A stretch of DNA of 64,000 bases from Myxocyprinus asiaticus (Eukaryota; Chordata; Actinopteri; Cypriniformes; Catostomidae), in NCBI RefSeq assembly GCF_019703515.2, contig NC_059385.1:34770001-34834000 (forward strand), in the 5' to 3' direction. Numbering within the stretch: the stretch's first letter is position 1; each line of letters begins with the position of its first letter. The notes under the pieces were generated by a model, which ran no database searches, had not been told where the DNA came from, and worked only from the letters and a program-made list of their open reading frames with translations. The position numbers and the translations under genes were made by a program. Positions 42,196 to 53,287 of this stretch are shown one piece after another.

Positions 42196-43002
42196 CAGGG
42201 TTGGGGAGTAATGGAATACATGCAACGGGATTATGCATTTAAAATACAAAATATAAGTAACTGTATTCCACTACAGTTACAATTTAAATAATTGGTAATC
42301 AGAATACAGTTACATTCAAAAAGTATTTTGATCACTGAAGAGATTACTTTGCATTTTATTGTCATTTGTTTAATTTAATATTTAGTCCTTTCAGATGGAA
42401 AACATTTATCCATATAAATGATGCGATCCAAAGTGCATTTGAACAGCGGTGAACACTTTCTTATGATGTGTTACATTCATACGAGCAGACAGAGAAGTAC
42501 GTTTGAAGTAAGTTTGGAGCAGAAAAAATAGAAATAAACCTTGTGTAAATTGTCAGATTTATGTTAAGTTAAAATGCTATTTTACGTGCACGTTACTAGG
42601 CACGATCATATTTTTTTATCAAGAAAATTCACGTTAGATCATAATTTCTTTTTTCTAGTAAAACCTTTGATATTAGGGCAAAAATCATATTCTTGATAAT
42701 TTTTGTATTGTTTTCCTGTAAAAATATCTAAAAATCCTTAAAGCAAGTTCAATTTGATGTATCTTGTTTTAGAAACAACACTGCAAAAGATATTTAGGTT
42801 TTTCAGAGAATGTATTTTTAACATGTGTATTTTGTCTTACTGTACTGGCAGAGTTTTTATTAAAATCTACCAGTGCTGTAGAAGTAATCCAAAGTATTTA
42901 AAATACATTACTGACCTTGAGTAATCTAACGGAATTACATTTTACATTGTGTATTCTGTAATCTGTAGTGATTACATTTCAAAAGTAACCCTCCCAACCC
43001 TG
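42196..43002. mobile_element. hAT-like MITE, about 807 bp
   Basis: The left end cagggttggggagtaatgga is the imperfect inverse of the right end (agtaaccctcccaaccctg). The interior repeats themes such as 'cagttaca' and 'gtaatc', typical of fish repeats with cagggttgggg ends. Flanks are only partly alike (cctatctg and cctacaaa), so the duplication has decayed. There is no ORF. Confidence 0.72.
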
Positions 43003-43756
43003 CCTACAAATTTCAATGCACTATGCGCTATTCATAATTCTAATATGAACTAATCTTTTCATAGGCTATACAGTTCAGATAGTAGGCAGTAAAGGAAGTT
43101 CGCCATATGGACTTTTATACTTGACCAAATAACTTTTAAATCTAATTTCAATGAATACTTGAAGCAATTGTTTTATTTTTAATCAATATTAACCCATTGT
43201 TATGGTTTTTGCTGCATTATTTTTATAATGTTTTATTAAACATCATTTGTATTTTGAGATGATTTTGGAGAAATTCCAGATACAGCCACTTTTAATGTTT
43301 ACCATAGGCTATAAATATGCAAATTGACACAAATATTATTAAAATGTGTTCTAGTAATGGGATTTTATTTTATTTTTTTTATTTTTTTTGCTCTTAGAAA
43401 GTGAGAATAAACTGAAGGATCAAGTTTCTTGAGTAGTTACAGCAACAGCTTTGCACATCCATTTGAACCAGTCAGCAGAGTATCTTTACACAATTTAAAT
43501 CCTAAAAGTTTTGTTTAACACAGAGCTTAATCTTAAGCTTTCATAGGTTTAATTCACAGCTGTCACAGCTATGATGTGAACATTGCATTTCACCTTAATA
43601 GTTGTTAGTCATTATTAGAGTTTCTTTACATACATTCACTTTTTTATTTTTCCAAGACAACTGAAGTATGGGAAGAAAGTCATCCCACTTTGTAATTCAC
43701 ATTTTGGACATTAGCTAGTGCAGCATTAAATATATTGTTGAAACCCGTTAGATTTC
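43003..43756. other. Unique AT-rich DNA, nothing recognised
   Basis: I see no coding sequence or repeat beyond short T-runs (43366-43390). Confidence 0.5.
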
Positions 43757-43762
43757 ACTTAC

Positions 43763-43910
43763 CTGTTCAACTGTGTTCAGTCAGGTGGTAATAGTCTCTT
43801 GTCACTAAATGACACGGCTGCTGAACGGTATTAAAATCACATACTATTTATACATCGCAAGAGGACTATACCTGTGCAATATTCCCTCATGTGTCTTGAG
43901 CTCTTTTCAC
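43763..43910 (-). other. hmgcs1: Candidate distal non-coding first exon of HMGCS1
   Basis: On the minus strand, the donor AACAG|GTAAGTG at 43763/43762 matches the vertebrate consensus exactly. It lies next to a cluster of CCAAT boxes (43915-44169). The natural partner is the acceptor at 36831 of HMGCS1 coding exon 1. The 5' end of the exon is a guess. Confidence 0.4.
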
Positions 43911-44170
43911 ACGGCCAATCAGCACACAGATACAGTTCTGAAAGTTCTTTTCGTCCCGTCCCTTTGATATTCTCAACCAATCAGTGGTTCGGACAGGAGG
44001 GCCGATGGACGAGGCGCTCATGGTGGTTCAATGGTGTGAGTGAATGACGGTATATGGTGAGAGAGCAGCAGCCAATCACAGCACACGTCTGATTTGCGGG
44101 CCATTTTTGCGCGAATCAGCAGGGAAACCTTAAGCCGTTTCTATGGTTACAGGAGGGCGAACGTCCAATA
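43911..44170 (-). promoter_or_regulatory. hmgcs1: CCAAT-box cluster, candidate HMGCS1 promoter
   Basis: CCAAT pentamers lie on the plus strand at 43915-43919, 43977-43981, 44072-44076 and 44165-44169. Their spacings (62, 95 and 93 bp) are near multiples of 31 bp. The stretch is richer in G+C and CpG than its surroundings (for example ttttgcgcgaatc near 44106-44118). NF-Y binds CCAAT in either orientation and assists SREBP at sterol-responsive genes. That this drives HMGCS1 is inference. Confidence 0.4.
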
Positions 44171-44580
44171 AATCATATCGAGGATCACTCTCAAGTTCAT
44201 AGCAGAATAATGAAACAATTTATTTTTCAGTTATATTGGTGAAACGGAAAACCAGTACTTTTTTTACGGAGAAAGGACGGAAGAGATTAACTGTTAAAAA
44301 GCTGACCCACAGAGACTACATCAACATAAAAAACATTACTTATGTGTTGCAGTTAGATTTTTATGATATAAACGGGGCTTTAAGAAATCAATAAAGGAGC
44401 CACGTTTGTTCATACAGTTTTTAGAGGATGTCTAATAGGTAATTAGTAAGAAAAAATGTCAAATAGAACATACAAAAAAAAAAAAAAAAAAACATCCGGT
44501 AGCCGATGTGAAATGCTAATTACACTTGGGAGATCGTGGCTAGTTGTCACAATACAGGGGTGGCACTGCAGTGTCAAGTG

Positions 44581-44595
44581 GTGGGGTGATATTGG
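44581..44595 (-). promoter_or_regulatory. Perfect SRE-1 decamer beside a CCAAT box
   Basis: The minus strand reads ATCACCCCAC at 44590-44581, identical to the classical LDLR sterol-regulatory element, and CCAAT lies immediately beside it (44595-44591). HMGCS1 is an established SREBP target. The site is about 0.7 kb upstream of the distal exon candidate. Confidence 0.4.
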
Positions 44596-45149
44596 TTTAT
44601 ACTTTTTATATCCAGTGTTTTAAGAATATCTTTACATGACAGACCTACTTCATGGATCTCAGAGCATTAAGTTATAAACATGGCAATCAGATAGTAATTA
44701 GTTAGTAAATTGTGTAAAACCAGAATACTTCTTCAGTGTCACCAGTAGAAAGTTTCTTGTTGACACAGGTGTACTCTAAAAACCACAGTACGGAATGTAT
44801 GCATTACCATTTTGAAACGTATATTAATTTATGATATGATTTTATGTTATTATTATGAGGGTACAAAGGGTAAAACTACCACAGGACATTCCAAAACACC
44901 TGTTTGTCACTATACACTGCAAAATATTCCTAATCTATGAGATTATTGTGTGTAACGTCTAAAGGTTGATTATGAGGCAATTTAATCTAATATTTATTTA
45001 TTTTTAAAATTTATGTAGCGAATGAATATGCTGGAAATTATCACATTTATCTTGAGATAAAATGTCATTTTCAATGTTCTTCAAGGTGATATATATATAT
45101 ATATATGATTATTATTTTTATTTTTTATAACTGTCCAATAATTGATAGT

Positions 45150-45660
45150 ATTTGGGGTAAAAAGCCCCCCTGTTGCAGGGGCTAAAGGCCCCCATAATTG
45201 TTTCTTAAATGGGACAAATAGATTTATTATGAAGAATGTTCAAAGTGGGCTCACATTAACTGATCCAATCACAATGGAGATTTTTATTTCCTTATAGAAT
45301 ATTGAGATGTAATGAAAGGTCAAATGTGATGGAAATGAAAGAATTTGTGCACCCTTTTCTGAAGTGGTTATTTTGAATAAGCCTTTTCTTAATTTGTTAC
45401 AAAAAAAAAAAAAAGCATATTGCAGCCTTAAATGTATCTGAATAAGTTGACAAATTGTGCCCTATAACTATTGCCCTGGTATTTACACTGCATCAATATA
45501 ACACCCCTGGGGGCTTTTACCCCAAGTGAGGGAGCCTTTTACCATGGGTGTGGGAGCCCAGGTGCGGGATAAAAGGCTCCCTTGCGACTCTTTAAAATAT
45601 ATATTTTATTCTTTTCACACAAATTATGTTGCTCCATCAATATTGAATACAAATAAATGT
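45150..45660. repeat. Uncharacterised repeat, copy 2, with GC-rich hairpins
   Basis: The left block GGGGTAAAAAGCCCCC (45154-45169) is the inverse of GGGGGCTTTTACCCC (45509-45523), apart from one A. Next to the latter, AGGGAGCCTTTTA (45529-45541) and TAAAAGGCTCCCT (45570-45582) form a perfect 13-bp inverted repeat. The flanks and interior match the repeat at 8552-8887. There is no ORF and I do not know the family. Confidence 0.55.
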
Positions 45661-46095
45661 ATTTCTTGAATCTTGAAATACTTTGGGACCAGAAAAAAGC
45701 TAATTTTCCTTAAGGTGTGCCTGTAGCCCCATTGCACCCTACTATAAGTTATATAGGTAATGCAGACTAATAACTTTCACTAATAACTAACAAAGCAAAA
45801 GAAAAAAGTAAAACATACACTGGCCCCAACTTATTTGGACCCTTAGCCACACTTGCAAATGTATGAATGTTATTACCTTTGATCCAACATTTCAAACCAA
45901 GTGGTATATGCAAAATAAATAAATAAATTGAAACACTATACCTTTTCAGAACTAACTTTTCTTAGCCATTTTTAGAAAACTGAGCCAAGTTTTAGAACAG
46001 ACCCTTCAAAACAATCGCATGCATGAATATCCAGAGCACTTCATGAAAAATCCTGCAAGATGTTATAACTTGGCAACTACACACCTCCTGCCTTT
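45661..46095. other. Non-coding spacer
   Basis: This AT-rich sequence contains 'acactggccccaacttatttgga', which may be a scrap of a DNA transposon end. Nothing else is recognised. Confidence 0.4.
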
Positions 46096-46111
46096 TATGC
46101 ACCCACTGAGA

Positions 46112-46575
46112 ATCATGATGAAAGAGCCTCAATAATTGGTGATTCTATTGTAAGGAACGTGGAAATAGAGACTCCAGCCACCATTGTTAAATGCATTTCC
46201 GAGGCTTGAACGTCTCACATCAAATCAAATTTACAAGTGCTGGCTAATGCTAAACGTAGACTTTCTAAAATTGTTATTCATGTCAACACTAGCGATGTCT
46301 GGCTTCGCCAGTCAAAGATCACTAAAGATAATGTTAAAGAGGTGTGTGCACTTGCAAAAATGATGTCAGACACTGTAATATGTTCTGGCCCCCTCCCTGC
46401 TCATCATGGTGATGAGGTTTATAGTAGATTAGTATCACTGAACGACTGGATGTCTGAGTGGTGTCTGGAGAATAGCATAGGATTTATAGACAATTGGAAG
46501 AGTTTTTGGGGTAGACCTGACCTGCTAAAAAGAGACGGATTCCATCCCTCCAGGGAAGGTGCTGCTCTCCTCTAG
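46112..46575 (+). pseudogene. LINE ORF1, SGNH/GDSL esterase-like domain
   Basis: The frame reads ASIIGDSIVRNVEIETPATI, a TGA at 46206, then LQVLANAKRRLSKIVIHVNT and SDVWLRQSKITKDN. It continues with CSGPLPAHHGDEVYSRL and ends KRDGFHPSREGAALL with TAG at 46573. The SGNH signature blocks are visible: GDS (nucleophile Ser) and DGFHPS (catalytic Asp-x-x-His). The block usually reading GTND has become NTSD. The internal stop makes it a pseudogene. The role of this ORF1 in LINEs is not well understood. Confidence 0.75.
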
Positions 46576-46795
46576 TAATTTGCCTTATAGTGATAGTATT
46601 TGACAGTTGGGGCCCAGGTCAGGAAGCAGACAAACTGGTTAACCCGAACGTCTGCTAGCTGCCTTGAGACGTCACACAGGTCACATAAACTACAACACAT
46701 AGAGACTGTATCACCTAGATATCATATAGAGACTGTGTCTACCAAACACAGACCCCTCACTAAATCATTTAGAAAAAATGTGATTAAGGTCAAAC

Positions 46796-47620
46796 TTGAA
46801 ACTAATTGTAAATGAAATTATTACAGATCCTAGTTTGGATGCGCTCTGTTTGACCAAAACCTGGCTTAAACCAGATGAATATATTAGTTTAAATGAATCT
46901 ACTCCCTCAGGTTATTGTTATAAACATGAGCCTCGTCTGAAGGGTCAAGGAGGAGTTGTTGTTACAATTAACAGTGAAGTTTTTGGTGTTACTCAGAGGA
47001 CAGGATGTAAGTTTAAGTCTTTTGAACTAATAATGCTTAATGTGACACCGTCAGATATAAATAAAAAAATTGTTTCTATCAGATCTAGTAGTTAATGTAG
47101 ATAGAGCTGTAATTGTTGGTGACTTCAACATTGCCTGACGAAGATCATTCTAATCGAAACGTTGCTGTGATTTTTAAATTAATAAAAGGGAATAATTAAA
47201 CAGTGTGCGGATCCACTTCAGTTTTATTTCAATTGACTTCAACATTCACATAATGAAAATGACACATTGTGATTAGTATTTATCGATATTCTCAACTATT
47301 TTGGAGTCAGACAAATTGTGACAGGACCAACTCATCGCCATTATCGTACGCTAGATTTAATTGTCATATGGAGTTGATGTTGATACTATAGAAATTGTAC
47401 CGCAGAGTGATGACATCTCAGATCATTTCCTCGTCTCTTCTTTGCTGCGATCATCTAATGTCACTCAATCTACACCATGCTATTGTTCAGGTAGAACTAT
47501 TCTTTCGACCACTAAAGACAGCGTCACTAATAATCTTCCAGAATTGTCTCACATACTCATTAAGCCAAAAAGTCTAGAAGAACTTGATGTAATAACAGAA
47601 AATATTAATAGTCTTCTCTA
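46796..47620 (+). pseudogene. LINE ORF2 remnant, AP-endonuclease domain
   Basis: The frame from 46796 shows DPSLDALCLTKTWLKPDEYI (the ETWL motif mutated to KTWL) and GYCYKHEPRLKGQGG. After a break, VGDFNI is cut by the 101-bp insertion and the C-terminal endonuclease continues with GPTHRHYRTLDLIV and then SDHFLVSS. The copy is dead. Confidence 0.7.
47133..47233 (+). mobile_element. 101-bp short insertion with 13-bp target-site duplication
   Basis: TGACTTCAACATT is duplicated exactly on both sides (47120-47132 and 47234-47246). The insert begins gcctgacgaagatcattcta and soon has atcgaaacgttgc. CTGACGA followed by CGAAACG resembles the two conserved strands of a hammerhead ribozyme core. It has an AT-rich middle with aataaaa. 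No protein is encoded. Confidence 0.7.
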
Positions 47621-48359
47621 GCACTCTTGATAGTATCACCCCCTTCGATTAAAGAAAATTCAAGAAAAAAGCCCCACACCATGGTACAATGATCACACTC
47701 ATGCTCTCAAGAGAGCAGCACGGAAAATGGAACACAAGTGGAAGAATACAAAATTAGAGGTATTTGCGGTACATGGTAGGATAGTGTCTGTATCTACAGA
47801 CAGGCACTAAAAGCTGCCAGGTCATCATATTTTAGCAAACTCATAGAAAATAACCACAACAATCCTAGGTGTTTATTCAGTACTGTGGCTAAATTGGTTA
47901 GGAATAAAGCATCGACTGAACCAGATATTCCATCGCAGCACCATTCTTCATTAATTTCTTTACTGATAAAATTCAAATAATCAGACATAATATTGGAATA
48001 TTGAATGCATCAACTGAAATATAAATACACACACACACAAAAAAGAACCCCCAACAACCCCCCCCCCCAATGCTTCTCTCTCCACTGCCCCTCCCCGAGA
48101 ACCTTACAAAAACGCCAAATAGCTGCCCCATTTCCCATCAAATGAATCCCAGATCCCCAGCCTTCTACATGACACTTCTTCGAAAGCCGCCACCCTCCCA
48201 ATCTCCGTGCACCACTCTTGAAGTGAGGGTGCTCCAGCCAACTTCCATCCCCTTAAAACAATTTGTCTGTTGATCATAACACCAGTGAGGACCCAATTTT
48301 TTATGTATCCCCTAAAATACAGAGTATGGGGAAAAATGAAATTTGAGTGCTCAATACGT

Positions 48360-51300
48360 CACACATAAAACTCTGAATCTTCAACCAAAATTATTGGATT
48401 TAACACACCACCAAAAAACATGGGTTGTGTCGCCATCTTCTGATTGGCATCGCCAGCAGGTGGGTGTGTCTTTAAGACCAAGCCTGTACAATCTAGAGTG
48501 GGTCCAATAGACTCTATGTAAAATCTTGAATTGCATAAGGCACACCCTTGCATCTCTAGATACAGACTTGACATTTTTTAGAATCCTAGCCCACACTCCC
48601 TCCTCCAATGCCAAGTTTAAATCTTTCTCCCATAATCTCTTGACTGAAGTTAAAGCTCTGTCCCCCAGACTCTGAATTAGCAGGGAGTAATACACTGATG
48701 CCTCATGACCTTTTCCATAAGCAGTAATCATCTCTCCCATGTATCTGCCGCTTTGGGGTGTGCTACTCCCAAAAATAGTACAGAGCAGGTGGCGCAGCTG
48801 TAAATACCTAAAGAACTGAGATCTGGGAATCCCAAAATGTTGAACCAAATTTTCAAAGGATCTCAACACTCCACTCTCATATAGGTCACTGAGTGTATTA
48901 ACCTCCCTCACAATCCACTCTGACCAGCACAAAGGGGACTTACTAATACATAATTTTGGGTTCAGCCATATGCTCGAGGCAACATTTAAATAAATGTCTG
49001 AATTAAACACTCTGGACACTTTAGTCCATACCGAGTGCAAATGCTAGATAACGGGGTGCAACTTGTCTTCTCCGATTAGTTTGATAGAAATGCTTTGCAA
49101 TGGTGAAATAGGGGCAAGGACTTACTGTTCAATACAAAACAGGGAGAAGCTCTCTCAGGTGGAAGGGACCAATGAGCCAAATGTCTGTGACCGAATGCAT
49201 AATAATAAAACAAAATCTTGGGTAGGCCTAGCCCACCTTTGTCAATCAGTCTATGCAATTTACTGAAATATAATCTGGGAAGTTTACCATTCCAAATGAA
49301 GGACTTCGCTATGCTGTCAAATTGATTGAAATAAGAAAGGGGGACATCTTTAGGGAGAGACTGTTGCAGGTAGTTGAATTTTGGAATACAATTCATTTTA
49401 ATAACATTAACCTCCCCAACCATAGATAAATGTAATGAAGCCCACCTGCCCACATCGCTCGAAAAACTAAAACTAAATCACACAAATTTGCTGGGAATAA
49501 AATACCCAAATACTTAATGCCCTGTTTGGGCCACTGGAAGGCACCTGGCTGAAAAGCCATTACCGGGCAATGCGCTGTCAAAGCCAAAGCTTTGGATTTA
49601 GACCAATTGACAAAAGGAATTAATAATTCGGTGGAGGCAAGGAATAGGTCTAGTAGGGTCAGAGACGAATAATAAAATATCGTCTGCGTAAAGCAAAAGC
49701 TTACAGTATGCGCCATACCTTCCTCCATCACCCCTGGAAAATCATCCTCCTTACTTATTGCGGCTGCTAATGGTTCCAGGGCAAGACAGAACAAAAATGG
49801 GGAAAGAGGGCAACCCTGCTGGGTGCCCCTATCCAGAGTAAAATCATCTGAAACTAATTCATTTGATTGTACCGCCGCTACAGGGTGTCTATAAAGTAAC
49901 TTAATCCATCCAATAAATGTACTCCCAAACCCATACGTTTCCAAAATCTTAAAAAGATAATCCCATTCTACCATATCAAAAACCTTTTCGGCATCAAATG
50001 AGATGGCAGCGACCAGAGTCTGATCATTTGCCACTAACCACATGATATTGATGAAACGCCTAATGTTATCAGAAGAGCTGCGGCCTCAAATAAACCCCAC
50101 CTGATCTATATGTATAAGAGATGTCATAACTTAATCAATTAGCCAAAATTTCTGACAATATTGTAACATCTAGCTGGATCAGGGAAATTGGATGGTAACT
50201 CTTACCCTCACTTGGATCTTTGTCCTTTTTAAGAATCAGATTGATTCGGGCTTGTGTCATGGTCGGCAGAAGCTTTCCATTCTTTAATGATTCCGTATAA
50301 ACTTCTAACAAAAGTGGAACCAGTTCTGTAGCATAAGATCTAAAAAATTCAGTGGCAAAGCCATCTCTTTTTATTTTTTATAATTTTTTTTTATCACACA
50401 TTATACATTTGCACATATACAGTGAAATAATTTTTTTCACATATTCCAGCTAAGCTGGGGTCAGAGTACAGGGTCAGCCATGATACGGCACCCCTGGAGC
50501 AGATAGGGTCAAGGGCCTTGCTCAAGGGCCCAACAGTGGCATCTTGGCGGTGCTGGGGCTTGAACCCCCAACCTTCTGATCAGTAACTCAAAGCCTTAAC
50601 CACCACTGCCCCATCTGGCCCTGGAGCCTTGCCTGTAGGCAGGGCCTTAATTACCTCGTCAAAATCCTCCAAGGTTATCTCAGAATCAAGAGAATTTTTT
50701 TGCTCAGTCGACAATTTAGAGAGTTCTAGTGGTTCAACAAAGTTTCTAATATCTTCATCAGTAGACGAAGATGTGGAACTATAAAGATGAAGATAAAAGC
50801 ATTATTAATATCAATGGCTGAGGTAAATATTTCACCACCAGCAGATTTCACTGAGGGAATGGTAGAAAAAGACTCTCTCTGCTTTTTACACCTAGCCAAA
50901 AGTTTTCCTGAATAACCAAAACACCACTTTCCGCAACAAAATAGTATTATATCTGTATTTCAATCGGGTCAATTCTCTGAGGCCATCAGATGACAATCTG
51001 TGCTTCAGCTCTACCTCGGCACTTTTAATATTCCCTTCCAACTCCACGAGTTCTCGTGCTTTGGATTTTTTGATGAATGAGGCATACTGTATGAGCCGAC
51101 CCCTAAGAACTGCCTTAAGTGCCTCCCAAACCATGCCCACAGAGGATACTGAGGACCAGTTGGTCTCCATATACAAACTGATTTCAGCTTTTAACATTTG
51201 TTGGAATTCAGGATTTTGCAAAAGGGATATATTAAAGCGGCAACTATATGATTTCTTTTTCTCTGTATGTGGCAACACCTCTAAACTCACCAGGGCGTGA

Positions 51301-51710
51301 TCTGAGACTAAAATGTTTCCAACTGAGCAATCCACAACAGATAAAATTAGGGACTTAGATATAAAAAAAAAAAATCTATACTAGAATAAATCTTATGGAC
51401 TGATGAAAAAAACACTATAGTCCCTACCGAATGGGTTCAAAAGTCTCCAAACATCTGTTTGAGACATTTGAATTGTAGATGCTTACTTATCAGTGTAATG
51501 GCTCCCCTGCTCTTACTTGAGCCAGCACTAAAGAAAAAATGTCCACCCTATATCTTCCCAATTTTTTCAGCTTCCTGTGGGGAAAGATGCGTTTCTTGAA
51601 GAAACACTATGTCATATTTCTTAAGAAGAGAAATAACTTTTTATGGGGTGCCCCAACCCATTCACATTCCACGTGGAGAGAGACAATCCAATCATATTAA
51701 CGTCTGACAT
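48360..51710 (-). pseudogene. LINE D ORF2, endonuclease-reverse transcriptase, broken
   Basis: The frame starts at ATG 51710 and soon shows a Trp-Asn-Val-Asn-Gly-like endonuclease start. It then joins the LKCLKQ region directly to [11 protein letters not shown], missing about 280 bp of endonuclease (near 51455-51462). The RT part has [40 protein letters not shown], and YADDILLF in a shifted frame near 49680. The C-terminal frame (49040-48381) is 219 codons long and ends with TCWRCQSEDGDTTHVFWWC, a Cys-x2-Cys...His zinc-finger-like end. Confidence 0.87.
50367..50610. mobile_element. SINE-like interspersed repeat inserted in LINE D
   Basis: An exact 6-bp duplication CCATCT flanks it (50361-50366 and 50611-50616), and removing the insert and one copy restores the LINE sequence. 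The plus strand shows 'cacccctggagcagatagggtc', 'gggccttgctcaagggcccaac' and 'gcttgaacccccaaccttctgatc', wording common to a teleost interspersed repeat. It has a T-rich left end and no ORF. Confidence 0.82.
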
Positions 51711-52499
51711 CTTGACATATTAGAAAAAATTTATTGTGTGTCAAAATCAAGATTATAAAGACCACATTCCAACATTAGTGCAACAATTGAACCCCGAAGA
51801 AAAACGTGCACATTAACCCCGTGCACAACAGTGCCAACCGGCATCCATCCCTCTAAACTCAAACAGTCCATGTACGCCTATGAGAGCCCCCACGACAAAT
51901 TTGCCGTCGGATTGCTCAAGTCCGGTGCTTCTATTCAAATTTTGTGAGACAGAATTACATAATAGAAGAAAATCTATAAAACAAACTCTAGCCAATAGGC
52001 AGAAAATCACAAAGAACATGTAGATTCATCCACATACTGTCCCGAAGGTGTGTTCTTCCCCAAAACAAGCTCCAGCCTCTAGCGGAACCAACACACACAC
52101 ACACACACGCACACACACACAAAAATAATAATAATAAAAAAAAAAAATAATAATAAAAAAATAAAATAAAAAAAAAACATTCAGTTTCCTCAGGCAGTCA
52201 AATGAATGTTCAGTGAGCCAGCTGTTTCATAAGTGCAGCAGATGACCTAATCCTTCCAATGTCCTGCAAAAAAATATTCCACAAAACAAACATCCAATAG
52301 GAGGCATAAGCACAAAGAACGAGCAGATTCATCCACAATTGTCCTGAAGGAGTGTTATTCCACAAAACAAACTCCAGCCGCTAGGCGGAACCAGCACAAA
52401 AAGAAACAGAGGTGGCGCTCAGTTTCCTCGAACAGTCAAGTGAATGCTCAGTGAGTCAAGTTCACTTGGGAACAACATGAAAATCACCAAATGGCTTAC

Positions 52500-53287
52500 T
52501 CATTCCAATGACTTTATGAAGGACAATGCTTGCTGGGGACATGTAAATACTTTGTGGCCATCCTTAGTATCTATTCTCAGTTTGGCCAGAAACATCAGTG
52601 CAAAAGCGATCTTCCTTAAATCGATCACATTTCTCTTTTGTCGAATTCGCAAAGTCTGGGAACAAGAAAATGTTGTGGTTCTTCCAAGAAAGCCTTCCTT
52701 TACTCCTCGCCTCGCGTAACACAAGAGCTTTATTAGATGATCTCAGAAATTTGGCCTAAATTGATCGGGGCCTGTCTCCTTCCACGAGTCTCCGAGCCGG
52801 AACTCTGTGAGCTCACTCAATTTCCAGCTTATGGCCTGTTATGTTGAGCATAACTCGGGAAGAGCTAGTCTAGGAATTTCACCATATCTATGCCTTCTCC
52901 GTTCTCAGGAATTCCAACAATTCAGCGATTACAATTCTAAAAGTCTTCCAACTTTTTGCAGATGCACTGCAAATCTGCCTTGGTCGCTAGCGGATTAGCA
53001 GCTAATTCCCTCTCCGATGACTCCAGATAGTCGATCCGTTTCTTGATGTCCCCGATTCTTAACCAACTCACAGAATTTCGCATCCACACCCTTAATCGAT
53101 TGACATATTACAGCAAGATCCTCCAAGTCCGCTATGATCTTCGTCAGCATCACCAACATGCTGGACAGTTGACGTTGAATTTCTCCCGCCGCATTGTCCA
53201 AATTGAGTCCCTGTCAGGGGTATCAGCTTGAGTACGTAAGTGTCTTTTAATGTCTCCAGAGCCTGAGGATTTTGAATTCTTTGACAT
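52500..53287 (-). pseudogene. LINE D ORF1, broken
   Basis: The ATG at 53287 begins MSKNSKSSGSGDIKRHLRTQ, equivalent to the start of ORF1 in copy A. A frameshift follows after about 40 codons. Later pieces (52724-52500) show LMFLAKLRIDTKDGHKVFTC, the ORF1 C-terminal domain. It is shorter than copy A through several small deletions. Confidence 0.8.

Larger units (their letters stand above)
46096..48015 (+). mobile_element. Decayed L2/CR1-like LINE with SGNH-type ORF1
   Basis: A plus-strand SGNH hydrolase-like ORF1 (46112-46575) is followed by an endonuclease start (46796-47095) and further pieces to about 47990 (KMEHKWKNTKLEVF, NHNNPRCLFSTVAKLVRN-like). The element stops where minus-strand LINE D begins and does not resume beyond D. 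A 101-bp insertion interrupts the endonuclease (47133-47233). The assignment rests on the esterase-plus-endonuclease layout known from fish CR1/L2 elements. Confidence 0.72.
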
